From a virus: a stretch of 64,000 nt of DNA. Position numbers and translations under genes: made by a program. Shown here piece by piece: positions 25,455 to 34,690 of the stretch (position 1 is its first letter; every line of letters begins with the position of its first letter). The notes beneath the pieces were generated by a model. That model had not been told where the DNA came from. It saw nothing but the letters and a program-made list of their open reading frames with translations, and ran no database searches. The stretch is from positions 58,488-122,487 of IMG/VR virus record IMGVR_UViG_3300028364_000018; one strand, written 5' to 3'.

Positions 25455-26507
25455 ATGAGCCCATCTAAAGATTTTGAAAAAATTGCATCCAGCATCCGTA
25501 AGTGGAAGAGTGATAACGATAAAGCAGCCGCTGACTCCGAAGCACTCAGTATGAAAGACCCGGCAGACAAGGGCGAGAAAGAGATTCCCAGTCACCCCGA
25601 CGGTGATAGCAAGAAAAAAACCATGGTTCCCGACCAACAGGCTGAGAACAAAAGCCGCGAAGGGCAGGACGTGACTGATAAAGACACCAAACCCAGTTCA
25701 ACCGGTGAGAACGTGCCTGGTCCCGTGGAAGACGGTAATGCCAAGGACGACGCTGCTACATCCCCAGACACCCCGCTGTCTAAAATTGCCAACAAAGTAC
25801 CGGGCCTGATGGATCGCATTAAAAATCTTAGCACCGCAACACCTGAGGGCACACCTGAGGGCAAAGCCGCCGGAGAGCAAGATCAGACCCTGCAGAACAT
25901 GCAGTTCACTGATGCCTTCCACTTGAAGCTGGCATCCATCATCCTCTCCTCAGAAGAAGGTATCAACTTTGCTGAGAAACTGGTAGAGAAAGAAGCTGGA
26001 TTAGAGGCCGCACACGACCTCATGAAATCCGCTGGCGAGCAACAGTACCTGATGTCTAAGGAAGCGGCTGAGTACGCACAGTGGGCTGAGTACGTAGAGC
26101 AGTACGCCGCACAGTGCGAGGACCAGTTCAACGACCTTACCAAATCTGCGTCTGAAGAAGACATGCAGGAAATCATCAAATTAGCGCAATCTCACGAAGC
26201 CATATCTAACAAATTTGAGCACGACTTCGAAAAACAAGCCTATGACGTTGGTGCTGCCGACGCCGCTGGCATGGAAGACGTAATGGCCGGTGGTGAGGAA
26301 GTTCCGGGCGAAGCCCAACTCAACCCCGAGGACATCCTGGCCCTTCTGGATCAGGCTGTCCAAAGCGGAGAGCTCGACGAAGAAACCGCCATGATGCTGG
26401 CTGAGCAGTTGCTTGGCGGAGAAATGGGCGGGATGGACGGTGGCGAAGAGATACCACCTGAAGCCATGGCCGCAGAAAAAATGGCCAGTGAAGTACTCTC
26501 TGTCTAA
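25455..26507 (+). CDS. Acidic scaffold/core-like protein
   Basis: 350 aa. First 150 residues are low-complexity and highly charged (KDPADKGEKEIPSHPDGD), followed by a helical acidic region and a Glu/Met/Gly-rich tail (GGEMGGMDGGEEIPPEAM). Composition and location between prohead protease and capsid gene fit a scaffolding or prohead-core protein that is removed by proteolysis. Own promoter and a good AAGGAA site suggest high expression. TPEGTPEG is a small internal duplication. Confidence 0.65.
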   Translation: MSPSKDFEKIASSIRKWKSDNDKAAADSEALSMKDPADKGEKEIPSHPDGDSKKKTMVPDQQAENKSREGQDVTDKDTKPSSTGENVPGPVEDGNAKDDAATSPDTPLSKIANKVPGLMDRIKNLSTATPEGTPEGKAAGEQDQTLQNMQFTDAFHLKLASIILSSEEGINFAEKLVEKEAGLEAAHDLMKSAGEQQYLMSKEAAEYAQWAEYVEQYAAQCEDQFNDLTKSASEEDMQEIIKLAQSHEAISNKFEHDFEKQAYDVGAADAAGMEDVMAGGEEVPGEAQLNPEDILALLDQAVQSGELDEETAMMLAEQLLGGEMGGMDGGEEIPPEAMAAEKMASEVLSV

Positions 26508-26516
26508 GGTAACACG

Positions 26517-27011
26517 ATGGAAACCACCTACAAACAAGCTGAAGTAGACGCTATTCTTAAAGAGACAACTCCTGTAATTCAGGAGTTGATGGAAGAGTGT
26601 ATAAAACTGGCTGACGAAAACAAGGACCTTCAAGCCCGTTTGGAAGCGCAAGCAACTAAAATGGCTGAGAAGCAAGCTGAGTCGGAGAAGGTGGTGCTGG
26701 AGAAGGTGGCGCAGGCTCGTAACGGTATCTTTGATGTCCGGGAAATCCGGGACCTCGTAGATGGTATGAAGCTCGCCGGATACATCGTAAAAGAGGAAGA
26801 CGCTAAGGACGTGATGAACGCGATTAGCAACGACCCAGGGCAGTTGCTTAAGGTGGCTGCCACTATTTTAAAACTTTCTACTCCCGCGCCGATTTCCGGT
26901 CAGGGAGTGAATAAAACCGCAGGACACGCTAACCATGGTTCTAATCAGGGTCTTTCATCCGAATGGGTGGAAGATGGCTGGTTGGATATCATAAGTAGCG
27001 GAGAATGCTAA
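26517..27011 (+). CDS. Coiled-coil prohead core/scaffold-like protein
   Basis: 164 aa. Residues about 20-70 form a long charged helix with heptad character (LEAQATKMAEKQAESEKVV). A compact helical domain and a Gly/Asn/His-rich tail follow. Lies between the acidic scaffold-like gene and the decoration-like gene. Likely head assembly; specific role inferred from position. Confidence 0.55.
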   Translation: METTYKQAEVDAILKETTPVIQELMEECIKLADENKDLQARLEAQATKMAEKQAESEKVVLEKVAQARNGIFDVREIRDLVDGMKLAGYIVKEEDAKDVMNAISNDPGQLLKVAATILKLSTPAPISGQGVNKTAGHANHGSNQGLSSEWVEDGWLDIISSGEC

Positions 27012-27036
27012 ACCACAACCGATAGGAGCACGCAAC

Positions 27037-27654
27037 ATGAACGACAATTATGGTCTAGTAAATGAACGTATCGCACCTCGTATTGAGGTTCTCCGTGGCT
27101 ACCGCCCGGAAACCCCGTATGAAATGCGGACGGCGTACCCTGTCGCCTTCGGAGTCACCATCAAAAGTGGACAGGTCATCGCCCCCAAGTGGAACGCGAC
27201 AGCCCTCACTTATGAATGGGTTCTCCCCGGTGCTGGAACTGGCCATGTGGCTGATTTCTACTGGGCTGCAGATGACTCAACGGACGAGGACGTCCAAGAA
27301 GCCGGCAAATTGCCCGCACTCTCATGTGCTGGTCAGTTCGAATTTGAAACCCCGTACTTTGACGCTGACGGCACGTACACCGTTGGGGCACAGCTTACAC
27401 CTGACCTGGATAATCCAGGGGATGTGAAAGTAGTGACACCCAATGATGGCACACTGCCTGTTATTGGTCAGATCTCTCGGGTGAGCCCCGTGGCTTTACA
27501 GTCCACCGTAAATGGTGTACGCAAAAGTCGCAATTCGAACGTCAAACCCCGAGTCGCAGACCCGGACAACGTCGGTGAGTTGATGGTTAATCCACGTCTC
27601 AACGTCATAACCATCCGTACCATTAGCATTCCCGCTACTGTTGCCATCGCCTAA
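27037..27654 (+). CDS. Capsid decoration-like or head accessory protein
   Basis: 205 aa, beta-rich, with AFGVTIKSGQVIAPKWN near residue 40, a pattern seen in small head-stabilising proteins. Directly upstream of the major capsid gene and behind a strong GGAGCA ribosome-binding site. No other motif. Call rests on position and fold impression. Confidence 0.5.
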   Translation: MNDNYGLVNERIAPRIEVLRGYRPETPYEMRTAYPVAFGVTIKSGQVIAPKWNATALTYEWVLPGAGTGHVADFYWAADDSTDEDVQEAGKLPALSCAGQFEFETPYFDADGTYTVGAQLTPDLDNPGDVKVVTPNDGTLPVIGQISRVSPVALQSTVNGVRKSRNSNVKPRVADPDNVGELMVNPRLNVITIRTISIPATVAIA

Positions 27655-27666
27655 GGAGCCAAGCAA

Positions 27667-28647
27667 ATGAACGAAAACGAAGATATCGAAATCGTTGATG
27701 CCGCTAAGGAAGCCGAGTACTCTCGACAACTCCTGGACGTAATCAACAACGCCGAAAATGGGCAATTGAACAAAGTGGCCAGCGCCGGTACCAGTATGAT
27801 TCGTCGTCGTCTCCGTGAAAACGGTTTCACGCGTCGGATTCTGCCACACACTGACGTTGACGACAGTGCCCTCGCCGAACTGCCGAACTCCGACAGACCT
27901 GCGATCATTGAATACATGGAACCTGACAGTCCTGGTGCCGTCTCCTTGTCGTTTAACGACTCGGCTGACACGCACTTCTACCGGGCTGACAAGTTCATCG
28001 TGTACTTCTCTAAGATCAGTACGCCGGAGTTCACCAAAAATGTAGATGAGTTACGCACCATGCGTATTCCTTTGCGCGAGGTGGTGACCGACAATGCACT
28101 GAAAGACATCCAGACTCATGAAGATGAGCGCTTCCTCCAGTACGTGGACCGGATCCTCGGTACATCTGGAATTGTGGGCGCGGCTGGTGCCATTGGTGCT
28201 TCTGGTGAACAACAGTGGTTCGAAGACCCTGCGTCTATCACCCGTGAATCCTACATCGACAGTATCTCCCACTTGGAAGATGCGGGCCTTAACAACGGTA
28301 CGTTCTTGCTTAACCGCAAAACCGCCTTGGAATGGGTCAAGTTCGCTCGGGAAGAATCTGGTGGAGACCTCGCGGAACGTACGCTAATCGAAGGGCGTAA
28401 TGCTCTGGTTGGTGGTAAGTTCGTGGGGATTCCTCATCTGTTCACGATCAAGAAAGATCTGGTGCCCGACGACGCTGTTTATCAGTTCGCCGAACCTGAC
28501 TATCTCGGTAAAGCCTACGTCCTGCAGAAAGTGCGTATGTTCGTTGAGAAGAAGGAGGACATCCTCCGCTTCAAAGCCGTAGAAAAACTGGGTATCACCA
28601 TTGCTAACGTAGCAGGTGTCGCACGTCATGACTTCAATGTTAGCTAA
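27667..28647 (+). CDS. Major capsid protein (HK97-type fold)
   Basis: 326 aa. It shows the usual layout of phage capsid subunits: a helical N-arm (about 1-60), YRADKFIVYFSKISTPEF entering an E-loop/spine region, a P-domain segment, and a C-terminal domain with LIEGRNALVGGKFVGIPH and VRMFVEKKEDILRF. The N-arm contains AAKEAEYS, like the end of the shared tag, and NKVASAG; either may be a maturation cleavage site. Follows scaffold and decoration genes and is closed by the strongest terminator in the window. Confidence 0.78.
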   Translation: MNENEDIEIVDAAKEAEYSRQLLDVINNAENGQLNKVASAGTSMIRRRLRENGFTRRILPHTDVDDSALAELPNSDRPAIIEYMEPDSPGAVSLSFNDSADTHFYRADKFIVYFSKISTPEFTKNVDELRTMRIPLREVVTDNALKDIQTHEDERFLQYVDRILGTSGIVGAAGAIGASGEQQWFEDPASITRESYIDSISHLEDAGLNNGTFLLNRKTALEWVKFAREESGGDLAERTLIEGRNALVGGKFVGIPHLFTIKKDLVPDDAVYQFAEPDYLGKAYVLQKVRMFVEKKEDILRFKAVEKLGITIANVAGVARHDFNVS

Positions 28648-28673
28648 ACAGTAACAACGAGTCATGTACTAAG

Positions 28674-28707
28674 AAAGGCGGGTAGTGTAAACTACCCGCC
28701 TTTTTTT
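28674..28707 (+). terminator. Strong intrinsic terminator after capsid gene
   Basis: Perfect 13-bp stem, AAAGGCGGGTAGT (28674-28686) with ACTACCCGCCTTT (28691-28703), loop GTAA, running into seven T's (28701-28707). Confidence 0.95.
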
Positions 28708-28708
28708 A

Positions 28709-28736
28709 TGGACAAAATTAAAAAGATTGGCATACT
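28709..28736 (+). promoter_or_regulatory. Promoter, leaderless type, for gene at 28743
   Basis: TGGACA (28709-28714), 16-bp spacer, CATACT (28731-28736), 6 nt to ATG 28743. It restarts transcription right after the capsid terminator. Confidence 0.6.
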
Positions 28737-28742
28737 GCGACT

Positions 28743-29792
28743 ATGAAACTAACATCTGACTCTCCCACTTTTATACTGGCGTTTTGCCAAGAATGCGAAG
28801 ACCATGGTTTGAACGAGAAACAAGCTGGTGAACTCTACCACCTATCACGCCTGGATGAGGCTGGAGACAGCCCTGAGTTTGCTGAGGGGTTTAGAGAGGG
28901 ATTGGAGAAGCAGGCGGTTAAGCCCTTCATCATGTTTCCTAAGTCTACGGTCGCAAAAACGGTCGCAAAAAGGGTCACTAATGAAGCAGCCCGGGCAGCG
29001 CCCGCCGCTGGAGCAGTAGCGCGCAAGGCCAGGAAACCTACCTTGAAGAAGACCCTGCAGTGGGGCGGAGGCCTCGCAGGCCTCGCAGGAGGTGGTTTGG
29101 GACTCTCCGCACTAGGTGGAGGCCTAGCGTCAGGTGGTAATCCGTTTAAGGCGTTCACAGGGCATTCCAGTAACGTGATGGATGCGTACATGATGCCTAA
29201 CATCCCAACCTGGGCTCTCCCCGGACAAGGTCAGACCTCTAACTCCAGAAGCTCCGGCAGGAATGCCTTCAGTCATATAGACGGGTTTGCATCAAACTCT
29301 ACGGGCGCCCCGGCATCCAACACCCCCAGTGCATTACTCATAGCCCAACAGGCCAAACAACGTCTAGGAGAGCTTGATAAGCAGATAGCGGGGTTACAAG
29401 GCCGTACAACCGAAACAGGATTGGCCGGAACCCTTCAATCCCGACAAATACAGAGCCAGATCCGGGAGTTGAACAAACAACGAGCCGAAGCCAGCCGTCA
29501 GATGGTTGGATCCTATACTGGAGGGTTCTTGGGCGACCAACGCCGTGGCCTGCGTCAAATCAGCGACCGACTTGGGACCCTTACCTCTCGTCAGGGGCAG
29601 TTGGAGGATAAAGCAACGGGCATGAACGACTACCTGCAAAACAGCGGACGTAAATGGTACGGACGGTCTTGGAATTGGCTGACAGGCGTAGAGAACCGTG
29701 CGGAGAGCATTCTCAGCAGCCAAGCCCAACTTGAGCGTGAGATGGAGTATCTCAGACAGGCTCGCTACAACCTTCATAACCCGGCGATGTAA
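28743..29792 (+). CDS. Gly-rich/coiled-coil virion protein
   Basis: 349 aa. The N-terminus is helical with two 'Glu-Lys-Gln-Ala' sites (LNEKQAGEL, LEKQAVKPF). A basic region and a glycine-zipper-like segment (GGGLAGLAGGGLGLSALGGG) follow, then a long helical coiled-coil part (about 200-340). The layout resembles the tagged glycine-rich head proteins. Likely a head or neck internal protein; not recognised. No ribosome-binding site. Confidence 0.5.
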   Translation: MKLTSDSPTFILAFCQECEDHGLNEKQAGELYHLSRLDEAGDSPEFAEGFREGLEKQAVKPFIMFPKSTVAKTVAKRVTNEAARAAPAAGAVARKARKPTLKKTLQWGGGLAGLAGGGLGLSALGGGLASGGNPFKAFTGHSSNVMDAYMMPNIPTWALPGQGQTSNSRSSGRNAFSHIDGFASNSTGAPASNTPSALLIAQQAKQRLGELDKQIAGLQGRTTETGLAGTLQSRQIQSQIRELNKQRAEASRQMVGSYTGGFLGDQRRGLRQISDRLGTLTSRQGQLEDKATGMNDYLQNSGRKWYGRSWNWLTGVENRAESILSSQAQLEREMEYLRQARYNLHNPAM

Positions 29793-29995
29793 TGAGCTTG
29801 AAGTACGAGCAATACCGAGCCCTTCATGCTACTCAAAAGTTATTGAGAGCACTTAATCTCGGCGAGCACGGGGCAAGTCCGGAGTTACAGGAGATGGCAC
29901 GGCGTTGTCTCCGACATTACCCTTTTCTATCCAGGAAAGGTGAGCCACTATTTAGTCAGGACGACTTTGAGTGTCTGGACTTGGAGGACGGATGA
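29792..29995 (+). CDS. BPSL0761-like small protein
   Basis: 67 aa. YRALHATQKLLRALNL followed by ARRCLRHYPFLS matches the small BPSL0761-type family (Arg-Ala-Leu..Thr..Leu...; Leu-Arg-His-Tyr-Pro). These proteins occur in proteobacteria and their mobile elements; function unknown. TAATG and ATGA overlaps with neighbours. Confidence 0.6.
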   Translation: MSLKYEQYRALHATQKLLRALNLGEHGASPELQEMARRCLRHYPFLSRKGEPLFSQDDFECLDLEDG

Positions 29996-30399
29996 ATAAT
30001 AATGATATACTTATAGCGTCTAGGCTCTTAAAGAGCGCCCTTACCGCCTCAGAGCCATTGGATGACCCGGCCTACTTTGAGCTCGGGCGAAGGTCCTTCG
30101 AAGGCGACAATCGCCGGTTGCAGATACTGAACGGGCAGGTCGTTCCGGATCCTCCGTCTAGGTGGGAAACGGCTCTACGAGCGTTGGCGGGAGCCGGTAT
30201 AGGAGGGGTTACTGGCAATATGTTTGGTAGGATGTCAGACGACCCGGACTTACAACTGTTATCCACGCTGGTGGGGGCCGGAGTAGGCGGGGCTTTGGGG
30301 CAACGTGGATCTCATCTACCGAAGGCTCGACAACAACAGGCTGCGGCGGATTACCTGCGACATCTTCACTCCTTAAAATATCAGCAGGAAGAACAATGA
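29992..30399 (+). CDS. Tagged glycine-zipper protein
   Basis: 135 aa starting at the ATG overlapping the previous TGA. N-terminal tag variant MNNNDILIASRLLKSALTAS. Two glycine-zipper segments, AGAGIGGVTGNMFG and LVGAGVGGALGQRG, could pack as a membrane hairpin. Ends in a Gln/Ala-rich helix and ATGA overlap with the next gene. Confidence 0.55.
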   Translation: MNNNDILIASRLLKSALTASEPLDDPAYFELGRRSFEGDNRRLQILNGQVVPDPPSRWETALRALAGAGIGGVTGNMFGRMSDDPDLQLLSTLVGAGVGGALGQRGSHLPKARQQQAAADYLRHLHSLKYQQEEQ

Positions 30400-30818
30400 G
30401 CTATCTAACCGTTGAAGACGTACAGGACTTTATGATGGACCGAGGAGTGGAGGACAACGACCTGGAGTTGGATCTGGCGTTCGCCCCAGAAGAGATCCAA
30501 AAGGCAATGAACCGGGCTGCCCGGGAGTACAACAGCATCCCGCCTCTGGGTATAAGCAGCGCACACGGCAATCGCCTACCGGACGACACCAACATATTTT
30601 TGTATGCGACTTCAGAGCAACTATGCAGATCGCTGTTGCACAAGCTTCGTCGCAATGATGTGGACTACACCGCGGGCGGGGTGGGAGTGAATTTGGTGGC
30701 GAAGCGCATACAGCATCTCCGAGAGCAGGTACAGGAAGAACGTGCGCTATGGGAGCCTCGGGCTCGTGAATTTAAGATCCGGATGAATCTGGATCAGGCT
30801 TTTAGAACATTTGATTAA
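30396..30818 (+). CDS. Head-tail connector-like protein
   Basis: 140 aa, helical; MSYLTVEDVQDFMMDRG at the N-terminus resembles the first helix of phage head-completion/adaptor proteins. Its place between capsid and sheath genes fits a neck component. No diagnostic motif, so the role is inferred from context. Confidence 0.45.
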   Translation: MSYLTVEDVQDFMMDRGVEDNDLELDLAFAPEEIQKAMNRAAREYNSIPPLGISSAHGNRLPDDTNIFLYATSEQLCRSLLHKLRRNDVDYTAGGVGVNLVAKRIQHLREQVQEERALWEPRAREFKIRMNLDQAFRTFD

Positions 30819-30836
30819 TAACAAAAGGACAAGAAT

Positions 30837-31235
30837 ATGAATAATTCAGATAAATTAATGGCGGCGAAAATATTGAATGGTTTTCAAGAGAAGCAAGCTA
30901 TGGCAACAATCCTTGGAACTCTCATTGGGAGTGCCCCTGGAAACAAGAAAAACCGCGACGCCCGTTCTAACTCAGCTCAGGGCGGGGCCCTGAGGGGTGT
31001 GGGACGAGGAGCTCTAACCGGTTTAGGCGCTGACATCGGCGGTGGAGCGTTGATGATGAGCAGATTAAACCAAGCATTTGGGGCAAAATCTATATTGGAT
31101 AGAATAAAGAATCCCAAAGCACGTGCACTTGCATCAGTGCTCCAAAGCGTGGGTGCAGTGAGTGGTGGTGCATTCCTTGGTGACCGCATCGGTAAAGGTT
31201 TGACTGGTGAATACGGGTACAACCCCGAAGGTTAA
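30837..31235 (+). CDS. Tagged glycine-rich protein
   Basis: 132 aa, opening MNNSDKLMAAKILNGFQEKQ. The body has repeated Gly/Ala motifs (GGALRGVGRGALTGLGADIG, GAVSGGAFLGDRIGKG). Good AAGGAC ribosome-binding site. The farthest downstream of the clear tag carriers, placed among neck genes. TAATG junction with the next gene. Confidence 0.55.
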   Translation: MNNSDKLMAAKILNGFQEKQAMATILGTLIGSAPGNKKNRDARSNSAQGGALRGVGRGALTGLGADIGGGALMMSRLNQAFGAKSILDRIKNPKARALASVLQSVGAVSGGAFLGDRIGKGLTGEYGYNPEG

Positions 31236-32044
31236 TGCAAATCCTAGACATCAATCTCCAACCGGCCTATGGCCAGCGTCAGGCGCTGGTCCGTTGGAGC
31301 TCTGATGTCGCGCTGGAAGCGCAGAACCCAGTCTACCACATCTACCGCTCTCCGGATGGTGCGGGTGACTGGGAGAGGGCTAATACCGATCCCGTAGACG
31401 CCCTAGAATACCTTGACACCAACTTCCATTTCAACAGCCGGCTGACGGTCCCGCACTACAGGGTTCTGGCAGTCCTACCTAATGGGGATATGATCGACAG
31501 CCCAACCAAGGGCCTATATCAGGACATGAGCCGTCAGGAGTACGCAGCGTGCTCCTACATGATACGACAGGAGTACAAGCAGATACGCCACGATGGATGG
31601 AAGATCCTACACTACATACCGCTTACCCGAGGGGAGATCCAACCAGGCTGGGACGGCACTACCGGACAACTTCTAAAGGACTGCCCTGGAGAAGACGACG
31701 GGTATGGTCAGAAGTACGTAGGCGGATACCGCGACCCATTCTACACCGTACTTCACCCGGGAGACATGGGGCCTATCATCAAGCAACGCAAGGATGATGG
31801 TATTGGTGTGTTTGACCAGAACAAGATTACAGTCCGAATGCTGGCGTTCCCCCAACCCCAACCTGGGCACCTCATTGTACACCCCTCCACTGATAACCGG
31901 TGGATGGTGACAGAGGCGGTCAAGCCATTCCTCTTTAAAGGGAACTACCCTATAGCGCACGCCTGTCAGTTGGAGCTACTCCGTAGAGAGAGCCCTGCCT
32001 ACCGCTTGCCCATCCCCGATCTTTCTACTTTGAAATTACCATGA
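31235..32044 (+). CDS. Neck-region protein with fibronectin-III-like N-terminus
   Basis: 269 aa. The first ~90 residues follow the fibronectin type III pattern (ALVRWSSD, VYHIYRSPDGAGDWE, YLDTNF, PHYRVLAVLPNGD). The remainder is a mixed domain with conserved-looking GPIIKQRKDDGIGVFDQ and HPSTDNRWMV. Located between connector-like and tail-terminator-like genes; likely neck or tail-completion protein. Confidence 0.5.
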   Translation: MQILDINLQPAYGQRQALVRWSSDVALEAQNPVYHIYRSPDGAGDWERANTDPVDALEYLDTNFHFNSRLTVPHYRVLAVLPNGDMIDSPTKGLYQDMSRQEYAACSYMIRQEYKQIRHDGWKILHYIPLTRGEIQPGWDGTTGQLLKDCPGEDDGYGQKYVGGYRDPFYTVLHPGDMGPIIKQRKDDGIGVFDQNKITVRMLAFPQPQPGHLIVHPSTDNRWMVTEAVKPFLFKGNYPIAHACQLELLRRESPAYRLPIPDLSTLKLP

Positions 32045-32694
32045 CCATCCCAGCCTCAGCCCGATCCTACTTTGACTGCGTCTACCACAAGCCGTGGACG
32101 CTGGTGAATATCCGCCAGTTGTTCACCATGGCCTTGCAGACCCATTGGATGCACCCAGAGCATCATCAATCGACCATAGGTACAACCGATCTAGCCTGCC
32201 TACGGTACGCGCCAGACTCTGATAAGGAGATCATCCTGAGCGAACGCCTGACAATCGCTCCCACCCACACCATAGACGAGACACGCCCTACTCAAGGGGT
32301 GTACATCGGAGTACCGGGTGGTATACAGTTCAAGAAGCTGGTGACGGATAACCTGGCGGGCACCTCTATCGATACCTCAGAAGAGATCTTCGCACACCAA
32401 GCTACTGTAGGACTGTTGTTCAGCCATCTACATAGTAATGCCGACACGGCGTTGCTCATGATGCAGTCAACCTCAGTGTTTCTCTACGCCCTTCGCAAAC
32501 ACCTAAAACAACACCCCAACTTCCTGGGTATGGACCCCGGGCAGGCTTCTGACGCCCGGCTCATCGAAAAAGCGAGCGAGCCGATGTATAGGGTTGACTT
32601 ATCCTACTCTTTCAGCTTTAATTACCAGGCAAGCGTAAGCCTGGAGAGTCACCGCCTCAAAACATATGGTGCACAACTTTCAGAAAGTGCTTGA
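32041..32694 (+). CDS. Tail completion/terminator-like protein
   Basis: 217 aa, mixed alpha/beta. It lies immediately before the sheath gene, where myoviruses commonly encode the tail terminator. Residues HSNADTALLMMQSTSVFLY form a helix, and a terminal SYSFSFNYQASVSLE strand is consistent with such a fold. Assigned by synteny only. Confidence 0.4.
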   Translation: MTIPASARSYFDCVYHKPWTLVNIRQLFTMALQTHWMHPEHHQSTIGTTDLACLRYAPDSDKEIILSERLTIAPTHTIDETRPTQGVYIGVPGGIQFKKLVTDNLAGTSIDTSEEIFAHQATVGLLFSHLHSNADTALLMMQSTSVFLYALRKHLKQHPNFLGMDPGQASDARLIEKASEPMYRVDLSYSFSFNYQASVSLESHRLKTYGAQLSESA

Positions 32695-32719
32695 CCTGCT
32701 TCATCAAATATAGGAAACT
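32691..32719 (+). promoter_or_regulatory. Possible sheath-gene promoter
   Basis: TTGACC (32691-32696), 17 bp, GAAACT (32714-32719), 6 nt to ATG 32726. The geometry equals that of the leaderless promoters but the -10 is poor, and an AGGAA site is also present, so this is weak. Confidence 0.3.
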
Positions 32720-32725
32720 ACCATC

Positions 32726-34681
32726 ATGACAATTCCAAACTACATCCGCCCACAGCAACGCATCTTCCAATTACTGGACATCACACCCACAGCTACGGCT
32801 GGCCGGATTAATGCCCTCGTCGTGGGTCCCGCCTACTTCGTACAGCGCTACGGACAGGAAGAGCGACAGGCCTCGACCTTCGCCTCCGCCGGACAAGACC
32901 TGCTCTACACCTTTGTGGATGAGATGGGAGGAGTATCGGAGTTAGAGGACACGGACTACACTCTAGACACCGCCTCCGTACGAGTGTTCGCTGAGGATGT
33001 AGAGGCGCTGTTAAGCACGTTTGATGACACGGACCTGACCCTCGATGCCGGGCGCACCAAACTTATCAGCTCCGTAGATGACTTCCTGGGAGCCTCTCTC
33101 CGCTCCGAGCTCGACAACCGCCCTGTACAGGTGGGAGACGTGGTTGATGTGGAAGTAACTGGCGGATCGGTATTCCGCCGGACCGTCGCGTCTTTTGAGG
33201 GTGATAACACCATTATACTGAATATGGCTGTACCCGGAGCGGGTCTTGTGGGTTTTAAAACGATTTATATTCACTCTGGCGAACTTGAGGCGTCTCTACT
33301 CACAGTAGCGGGTGCCAAGGTCTCGACCGACGCGTTCATCGGGCTCACCATCGTTGGCAAGGACAGCGCAGCCGCCTTGCAGGATGGTGTAGGTAACTTG
33401 TTCGTGCAGTTCCGGGCCTTAATGAAGCCTCCGGCTGACGAGAGCTACATCAGCATCCGCTCTGCGCAGGACATCATCGACAATCTGGGCACCATTGCCC
33501 TCGATAACGATCTGGCATATGCCGCTAGTCGCGCCCTCAGTGGTTCGGGTGGTAAGCGTATCTATGCCCTGCGTGTCGCTACAGACGACGTCTCGGGCTT
33601 CTCCGCCGCCCTGAATAAGATCAGCTCTACTGATTATACCTACGCCTTGGCTCCCATCACAACCGATACGGGTGTAATGGACATTGTTGCCACCCACGTA
33701 GGAAGTATGTCCCAACCGGATGTCAAGAATTTCCGGCGCGCCTACCTTGGCTACGATAGCCCCGGCGAATACCCGGTGCTTGAGACTGTGGCCTTCACAG
33801 CCGCGACCTTTAATAGTAACGCCAACCGCTACGTAACCGTCACGAACGGTGGGTTGATTTCAGCTGGTGTTAAATCCGGTTATATCTTCCGAGCTGGTGG
33901 AGCCGATTACGAAGTACAAGAACGCATTTCCGACACAGAGTTAATTCTGACTGGTGTGGGTGCTGCGGCCGGCAACGCAGATTTACTGAGTCCCGATACC
34001 GCAAGAGGTCAGGCAGACGCCGTTATCTCTCGTGCTGGAGCGTTCGATAGCCGTCGGGTAGCACACGTATGGTCTCACAAAGGTACGTCCTTCGTCGAGG
34101 GCTCCTACCAGGTGATTCCCAATCGTTTCGCAGCATCCGAGGCCGCTGGTATACGTAGCGCGCTTCAACCTCAACAAGGTTTGACCCGTACGGAGATCAC
34201 GACCTTTACGGACGTAGCGTCCATGCACACGCTTTTCACCAACGATCTGTTGGACGAGATTGCGGCCGCCGGTACTTTCATCATCACCCAAGACGTGGAG
34301 TCTGGATCGGTCTATATTCGTCACCAGCTTACGACCGACACCTCTAATGAGAGCCTCTACTACGAAGATAGTGTGGGTACTAACCTGGACGACCTCTCCT
34401 TCAAGATTAAAGACGCGTTAGAGGGCTTCATCGGTAAGTACAACCTGACACCGCAGACCATAGCACAAGCTCGGGGGGCTGTACGGGATATCCTTCAGGA
34501 AGCTACCGAGTCTGACGCTGGAGCACAGGTGGGTGCACAGATTATCAGCTACGCCGACCTCGTAGTCCAGGCTGACCCGGTTCTTAAAGACCGCTTGCAG
34601 ATCAGTGTCACGGTCGAGATACCGCTCCCTCTCAATAACATCGACACCTACATCAGAGCCTCTATTGGCCTGACTATCTAA
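32726..34681 (+). CDS. Contractile tail sheath protein
   Basis: 651 aa. The C-terminal ~130 residues carry the conserved sheath handshake domain (DDLSFKIKDALEGFIGKYN, then RGAVRDILQE, and DRLQISVTVEIPLPLNNIDT). The N-terminus opens with a strand exchanged between subunits in known sheaths. The central part is a long insertion, usual for large myoviruses. This defines the virus as a myovirus-type phage. Followed by the tube gene after 9 bases. Confidence 0.88.
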   Translation: MTIPNYIRPQQRIFQLLDITPTATAGRINALVVGPAYFVQRYGQEERQASTFASAGQDLLYTFVDEMGGVSELEDTDYTLDTASVRVFAEDVEALLSTFDDTDLTLDAGRTKLISSVDDFLGASLRSELDNRPVQVGDVVDVEVTGGSVFRRTVASFEGDNTIILNMAVPGAGLVGFKTIYIHSGELEASLLTVAGAKVSTDAFIGLTIVGKDSAAALQDGVGNLFVQFRALMKPPADESYISIRSAQDIIDNLGTIALDNDLAYAASRALSGSGGKRIYALRVATDDVSGFSAALNKISSTDYTYALAPITTDTGVMDIVATHVGSMSQPDVKNFRRAYLGYDSPGEYPVLETVAFTAATFNSNANRYVTVTNGGLISAGVKSGYIFRAGGADYEVQERISDTELILTGVGAAAGNADLLSPDTARGQADAVISRAGAFDSRRVAHVWSHKGTSFVEGSYQVIPNRFAASEAAGIRSALQPQQGLTRTEITTFTDVASMHTLFTNDLLDEIAAAGTFIITQDVESGSVYIRHQLTTDTSNESLYYEDSVGTNLDDLSFKIKDALEGFIGKYNLTPQTIAQARGAVRDILQEATESDAGAQVGAQIISYADLVVQADPVLKDRLQISVTVEIPLPLNNIDTYIRASIGLTI

Positions 34682-34690
34682 GGAACAATT

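Noticed and set aside
28940-28975. Short direct repeat (GGTCGCAAAAAC twice) in gene at 28743
   Set aside because: Encodes a Val-Ala-Lys repeat in a basic linker; ordinary low complexity.
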